Assembly: GCF_014200725.1 (NCBI RefSeq)
Contig: NZ_JACHCL010000010.1
Span: 1-64,000, forward strand
Length of the DNA stretch: 64,000 nucleotides
Direction: 5' to 3'
Source of the DNA: Janthinobacterium silvisoli
Lineage (GTDB): Bacteria > Pseudomonadota > Gammaproteobacteria > Burkholderiales > Burkholderiaceae_D
In this document: one piece after another, positions 55,583-64,000 of the stretch
Layout of the letters: every line of letters begins with the position of its first letter
Position numbering within the stretch: the stretch's first letter is position 1
Translations under genes and position numbers: made by a program
Notes under the pieces: generated by a model
Database searches by the model: none
What the model was told of the DNA's origin: nothing
The model's input: the letters and a program-made list of their open reading frames with translations, nothing else

Positions 55583-57406
55583 TTACTGCATCAATTCCTT
55601 GATGACTTTCACCGGTGCGCTACCGTAACTGAGGAATTGCTCATGGAAATCCTTCAGCACAAACTTGCTGCCCAAGGCTTGCTTGCGTTGTTCGCGCAAG
55701 TCCATGATTTCGCTGAAACCGCTGAAATAGCTGGTCAGTTGTACGGAGCTCAGCTGGACGCGGCGCCATTTTTCTTTCGCCTCGCGCGGGGTCTGGAAGG
55801 CCTGGCGTGTCAGCAAGTCGAGCGCCTGCTCTTCCGTCATGCCCAGCACATGCACGCTGTAATCGAGGATGGTGTTGGTGACGCTGCGCAAATTCCACTT
55901 CGAGTACATCAGCCACATTTCTGGCGCATTGTCGCCATAACCGGACTCGAGCATCATGCGCTCGCCATACACGGCCCAGCCTTCGACCATGGCGCCGTTG
56001 CCGAAAATGGATTTGATCAGCGATGGCGACTTGTTGGCGTAGATCAGCTGCGTGTAATGGCCGGGAATGGCTTCGTGGATATTGAGGATTTGCAAGATCC
56101 AGTGATTGTATTCACGCAAACTGCTTTCCTGCTGTTCCGGCGTTTCGCCATCGAGCGGCGTCACGTTGTAATAAGTGCGGTCTTGCGGACGGTACGGGCC
56201 GGGCGCTTCGATGCTGGCGCCAGCCACGCCGCGTTGATAGGCCGGCGTTTCACGCACCACCAGCGGCTTTTTCGGGTCCATGGTCAGCAGGTTGTGGCTG
56301 GTGACCCAGGCTTGCAGTTCGGGAATCTGGCGGCGGATTTCCGGCACGAAGTCGGCAGGCGCCACATGATTGCTCGACAGCTTGTCGATCACCATGCCGA
56401 TCTTGGCCGTGCGGTCGGCTGGTTTCGGCGTATCGCCCATGGTCTTGGTCCACAGTTCGTCGGACAGGCTATCCATGTGCGTGAGCAGCTTTTCGCGCTC
56501 ATCCAGGGCCTTCTGGTACATCTGCTCCGCGCTGACGCCGGCTTGTATATCGTAGGCAAATTTCTGGTCATACAATTCCTTGCCGATACGGAAGGAACGC
56601 GCACCGTTTTGCGCCAGCAAGGCGTCTTGCTCGCCCAGCCAGCTGGCATAGCCTTGCACGGCCGTCTTTGCTGCAGTGATGCGCACGTTGTACAGCTGCT
56701 TCTCGGTCGGCGTCAGGATCGACGCTTGCGCCGTCTTGTTCAGGTCGTCCAGCACGCTCAACACGCCCGCGCTTTGCGCAATGGCCAGCTGGGTGTGTTC
56801 CCGCGTCGGGTGATTGATGTTGGCGCGCGCCGCCGCATAGTATTGCGGCACGGTGGCGATGCGCTTGAGCAAGGTACGCAGGCGCTGCGGCTGGGATGCA
56901 TATTCCGTATTGAGGATAAAGTCGATCGTGCTGGCCACGTTGTATTCGGCCGGATTCCACTCGAAATCGCGGAAGGTGGTCAGATACCAGCGGTCCGATT
57001 GCAGCTTGTTGGTGACTAGCGCCAGGTCGGTGCGCTGCTTGGGCGACATTTTGCTGCCGTCGAGCTTGCCGAACTTGTCCAGCCATTCATCGATGAAGGC
57101 CAGGCGCGCCTGGCGGTTGGCTGCGTCGGGTATCGTCAGGTTGGCAGCGCCATCATATTTGCCGACGGAAATCGCCGCTTCCGGATCGATGCGCCACAGG
57201 GCCGTCAGGAATTGGCCGCTTAGATTATTCATGGCGCGGTCGCGGCTGTTTTCTGCCGCGACGGGTGCGGCGGCTGCCACGGCTTTTTTCTTGCTGGCGC
57301 TGGCGGCTGCCTTGCCATGTTTTTGCGGTTTCTTGGCAGCGCTGGCGGGCGCCATCGTGAAGGCCATCATCAATGCAGCGATTGCAACTTTATTCTTCTT
57401 CATCAT
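55583..57406 (-). CDS. DUF885-family exported metallopeptidase-like protein
   Basis: 607 residues from ATG 57406 (57403 also possible); the signal peptide ends near APASAA. A Lys/Ala-rich linker (about 22-50) precedes the DUF885 domain. The zinc-type motif HEAIPGHYTQLIY is visible, and ESGYGDNAPEMWLMYSKWNL with further acidic residues follows; YNVTPLDGETPEQQESSLRE is family-like. DUF885 proteins resemble thermolysin-clan carboxypeptidases, but few have been tested. The export signal puts it in the periplasm. A terminator follows; the upstream gene is about 170 bp away, so it is probably monocistronic. Confidence 0.85.
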   Translation of the reverse strand: MMKKNKVAIAALMMAFTMAPASAAKKPQKHGKAAASASKKKAVAAAAPVAAENSRDRAMNNLSGQFLTALWRIDPEAAISVGKYDGAANLTIPDAANRQARLAFIDEWLDKFGKLDGSKMSPKQRTDLALVTNKLQSDRWYLTTFRDFEWNPAEYNVASTIDFILNTEYASQPQRLRTLLKRIATVPQYYAAARANINHPTREHTQLAIAQSAGVLSVLDDLNKTAQASILTPTEKQLYNVRITAAKTAVQGYASWLGEQDALLAQNGARSFRIGKELYDQKFAYDIQAGVSAEQMYQKALDEREKLLTHMDSLSDELWTKTMGDTPKPADRTAKIGMVIDKLSSNHVAPADFVPEIRRQIPELQAWVTSHNLLTMDPKKPLVVRETPAYQRGVAGASIEAPGPYRPQDRTYYNVTPLDGETPEQQESSLREYNHWILQILNIHEAIPGHYTQLIYANKSPSLIKSIFGNGAMVEGWAVYGERMMLESGYGDNAPEMWLMYSKWNLRSVTNTILDYSVHVLGMTEEQALDLLTRQAFQTPREAKEKWRRVQLSSVQLTSYFSGFSEIMDLREQRKQALGSKFVLKDFHEQFLSYGSAPVKVIKELMQ

Positions 57407-57577
57407 CTCAAATCTCTTGATTATTTGGTTATTTGTAAAAATCAGTGAATAAAAACCTGACAATATAAGTAACAAACAATTATTTTTAACGTGGGTTTGC
57501 TTGCCTGGACGGCCCAAAGATTAGCATCAATTACCAAGCCTGCGCAGATTTTTGCGGTTGGGAAATTGTGCTAGCGC

Positions 57578-58066
57578 CTACAAGGTGACGGCATGGCTGC
57601 CTATCATTTCTTGCAGACGCGCATTCACGCTGGCCACGGCATCCTTGCCGCGCGCCATGCCACTGGCGAAAATTTCAGTCTCCTTGGTATAGCGCTGGCT
57701 GATGCGTACCGTATAAGAGCGGAACAGCCAGCTCCAGAAATTGCTTTCGTAGCTAGCCTCATCCATGTCGCGCCACTTCACGCCGTGCAGCTTTTTCTTC
57801 CACGGCAAGATGCCCGAGGCCAGCCATACGCCTGCTTCGTCGTAATACAGCTGCACGCTGCGGATCACCAGCAGGCGGTAGCCGACGATCAGCGCCGAGC
57901 CGATTAGCACCACCAGCGCGGCCCGCGAGTTGTACTTGAAGGCCAGCGGCAGGGCGGCAAAGAAAAGCAGCACGGCCAGCACGAAAGTGCCGGCGTAAGC
58001 TGTCCAGGATTTACCGCAAAGAAAAGTGGCGCGCTGGCCGGAAGTGGTGGCGATATAGTCGGTCAT
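57578..58066 (-). CDS. Small membrane protein with PH-like domain
   Basis: 162 residues. Two transmembrane segments (about 24-41 and 48-66) are followed by a soluble part: RSVQLYYDEAGVWLASGILP, WKKKLHGVKWRDMDEASYES and a C-terminal helix. The layout resembles bacterial PH-domain membrane proteins (YdbS/DUF304 type), which bind nothing known. It lies 60 bp downstream of the large SNF2 gene on the same strand and may be co-transcribed. I do not recognise a specific function. Confidence 0.6.
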   Translation of the reverse strand: MTDYIATTSGQRATFLCGKSWTAYAGTFVLAVLLFFAALPLAFKYNSRAALVVLIGSALIVGYRLLVIRSVQLYYDEAGVWLASGILPWKKKLHGVKWRDMDEASYESNFWSWLFRSYTVRISQRYTKETEIFASGMARGKDAVASVNARLQEMIGSHAVTL

Positions 58067-58126
58067 GGTGCTGGAAAGAAAAAAGGAAAATCATCATCGC
58101 ATGGAAGGGGTTTGCCCTTGTGTTTT

Positions 58127-62296
<4,170 letters not shown>

Positions 62297-62329
62297 GCGG
62301 CTTCCGCGTTGGTGTGACGGTGAAAAAAA

Positions 62330-64000
62330 TCAGGCAGGCAGATTATCGATGTGCACAGGCGCCTCGCCGGCAGGCGTGGTCAGTTTCAGCACGCGCTGAT
62401 AAAAATACAGCTCCGCGTCCAGGGTGCGCACGATGTTTTCTGCCTTGCGGAAACCATGGCCTTCGCCTTCCAATGGCACATAGGCTACCGGCACGCCGCG
62501 CGCCTTCAAGGCGTCGACCATCAGCTCGGATTGCTGCGGCGGCACTACCTTGTCATCGAGGCCCTGCAGGAAAATCATGGGACGCGACAATTTATCCGTG
62601 TGGTGTATCGGTGAGCGCTCGCGGTACAGCACTTCGGCTTGTGGCTGGGAAGCGATCAGGTAATCGGTATAGCGTGCTTCGAACTTGTGCGAATCGAGGT
62701 CCAGCCCCTTCAGGTCGGATACGCCGTAATAGCTGGCGCCCACCTTGAACACATCGTGGAAGGTGAGGGCGCACAGGGTGGTGAACCCGCCCGCGCTGCC
62801 ACCACGGATGATCAGGCGTTCCGGGTCGGCCAGGCCATGGGCGGTCAGGTAGCGTGCGCCGGCGATGCAGTCTTCTACGTCGACGATGCCCCATTGCCCC
62901 TTGAGCGCATCGCGGTATTCGCGGCCGAAACCGCTGCTGCCGCCGTAGTTGACGTCCAGCACGCCGATGCCGCGGCTGGTCCAGTACTGCGTCGCCAGTT
63001 TCAAGGTGTTGCTGGCCATGCTGGTCGGGCCGCCATGGCTGATGACGATGACAGGAGGCAAGGTGCCCTCGGGCGCCTGCACGTCCACATTGTGCGGCGG
63101 GTAAAAGAAGGCGTGCGCCGTGCGGCCGTGATTGCTGGGGAAACTCAGGCTGCGCGGCACGGACAGGTAGTCGAGCGCAGGCAACTCGGTAATCGACTGG
63201 GCCAGCACTTCCAGTTCATTGTTCGACAAGTCGATACGGGCCAGTTCCAGCGCGATGGTAGGGCTGCCACCCAGCAAGGCCACAAAGCCCGGTCCCACGC
63301 GCAGTTCGCGGATCTCCTGGTACGGGTGGGCAATGGTTTCCAGCTTGGCGCTGCCTATGGTTAATTGCCCCAGGTGGCTGACCCCTTGCTGGATATAGGT
63401 GCAGATGATCTCGTCGGACGACAGGAAACCGTACATGGAGCCGCCGAAGGTCCAGTGCGGCGTGGCAAATTCCGCTTCCATCGGGCACAGCGCCTCGATA
63501 TCGGCGCCATGCAACCGGTATAGATTCCACCAGCCGCTGCTGTCGGAAACAAAGTGCAGCAAGCCATTCGGCGACCATTCCGGCTGGCAAATCGATTCAC
63601 GCTCGCCACCGGCGATAAGGCGCGGCGAACCCAGGCTGCCATCGGCGTGCACGTCGGCCAGCCACAGCTCCGTGCCTTGCCACGGCAGGCGCGGATGGTC
63701 CCAGCTGATCCAGGCCAGCTGGCTGCCATCGGGCGACAAACGCGGCGCCGCATAAAAATCGTGGCCGCGCGCCAGCACCGTTTCGCTGCCATCAAACTGT
63801 ACGGCGGCCAGGCTGTTTTCAGGATGGGCGTGGCCTAGCTCGGGATGCTGTTCGCGCACGGCGATCAGGCGGCTGCGCGCATGGTCGACGATGAAGTCGG
63901 CATGCCGCGTGGTGCCGCCGGCGCTGAACGCTTCGGGCGCACTGTCGCCGGCCTGGCGATACAGGCGGTTATCGGCAAAATGTGAAAAATACACGGTATC
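62330..64000 (-). CDS. S9-family prolyl oligopeptidase, N-terminus cut by window end
   Basis: At least 554 residues; the reading frame is open to the window edge (Asp-Thr-Val-Tyr precede the first in-window residues), and the family is usually about 600-650 long, so the real start is outside. The N-terminal part is a beta-propeller (LSPDGSQLAWISWDHPRLPW, then WSPNGLLHFVSDSSGWWNLY). The C-terminal alpha/beta-hydrolase has nucleophile Ser in RGGSAGGFTTL, Asp in GLDDKVVPPQQ and His in EGEGHGFRK. No signal can be judged. It is probably a dipeptidyl or acylaminoacyl peptidase acting on short peptides. The SNF2 gene follows 33 bp downstream. Confidence 0.93.
   Translation of the reverse strand, partial: DTVYFSHFADNRLYRQAGDSAPEAFSAGGTTRHADFIVDHARSRLIAVREQHPELGHAHPENSLAAVQFDGSETVLARGHDFYAAPRLSPDGSQLAWISWDHPRLPWQGTELWLADVHADGSLGSPRLIAGGERESICQPEWSPNGLLHFVSDSSGWWNLYRLHGADIEALCPMEAEFATPHWTFGGSMYGFLSSDEIICTYIQQGVSHLGQLTIGSAKLETIAHPYQEIRELRVGPGFVALLGGSPTIALELARIDLSNNELEVLAQSITELPALDYLSVPRSLSFPSNHGRTAHAFFYPPHNVDVQAPEGTLPPVIVISHGGPTSMASNTLKLATQYWTSRGIGVLDVNYGGSSGFGREYRDALKGQWGIVDVEDCIAGARYLTAHGLADPERLIIRGGSAGGFTTLCALTFHDVFKVGASYYGVSDLKGLDLDSHKFEARYTDYLIASQPQAEVLYRERSPIHHTDKLSRPMIFLQGLDDKVVPPQQSELMVDALKARGVPVAYVPLEGEGHGFRKAENIVRTLDAELYFYQRVLKLTTPAGEAPVHIDNLPA

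Overview
The window looks like chromosomal DNA of a betaproteobacterium of the order Burkholderiales, most likely Oxalobacteraceae (Janthinobacterium, Massilia or Duganella type). This rests on the mlaFEDACB - ABC exporter - ibaG - murA - hisGD..E - hinT - tatABC gene order, the short HisG, the 5S rRNA 3' end, and moderately GC-rich codon use. The call is from general knowledge of these families; no database search was possible. No CRISPR array, prophage, complete insertion sequence or tRNA was seen.

Layout. Positions 1-89 are the 3' tip of a 5S rRNA and its terminator, the end of an rRNA operon that lies mostly outside the window. Positions 384-4042 are an accessory-looking stretch: a membrane-anchored di-heme peroxidase-like cytochrome, a lipoprotein phosphoesterase with a good PhoB-box match upstream, and a decayed IS66 transposase fragment. 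Positions 4071-13959 carry an envelope and uptake region: a PBP4-type DacB in an operon with a fused SpmA/SpmB membrane protein, then a solute-binding protein, a TonB-dependent receptor, a Tat-exported S66 (LD-carboxypeptidase/MccF-like) peptidase and a YihY/BrkB membrane protein. A probable small RNA follows (about 14009-14273).

Positions 14326-19297 are an acyl-CoA catabolism block (two acyl-CoA dehydrogenases including isovaleryl-CoA dehydrogenase, a thiolase and an SDR) headed by a LiuR-like MerR regulator with two recognisable LiuR-type operators. Positions 19518-37354 hold an XRE regulator behind a cluster of palindromes, ubiX-grxD, tex plus an acetyltransferase, a SNF2-family helicase, a two-component pair, a RAYT transposase with its repeats, and glutamate synthase (gltBD).

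From 37586 to 55012, 24 genes run on the + strand almost without gaps: the Mla phospholipid-transport system, an ABC-2 exporter, ibaG, murA, the complete set of pathway-specific his genes except a histidinol-phosphatase and HisZ, hinT and tatABC. An orphan beta-class DNA methyltransferase with a lysine/alanine-rich tail sits inside the his genes between hisD and hisC. The last part (55101-64000, - strand) has a small DUF1640-like coiled-coil protein, a DUF885 peptidase-like protein, and a probable operon of an S9 peptidase (cut by the window end), a very large SNF2 helicase with about 900 extra N-terminal residues, and a PH-like membrane protein.

The most interesting points are: the methyltransferase embedded in the his genes; the binding protein / TonB receptor / periplasmic S66 peptidase module with a shared promoter element; the putative small RNA with tandem GGA-containing repeats; and the RAYT whose HUH motif has lost its first histidine although matching palindromic repeats lie in the same window.
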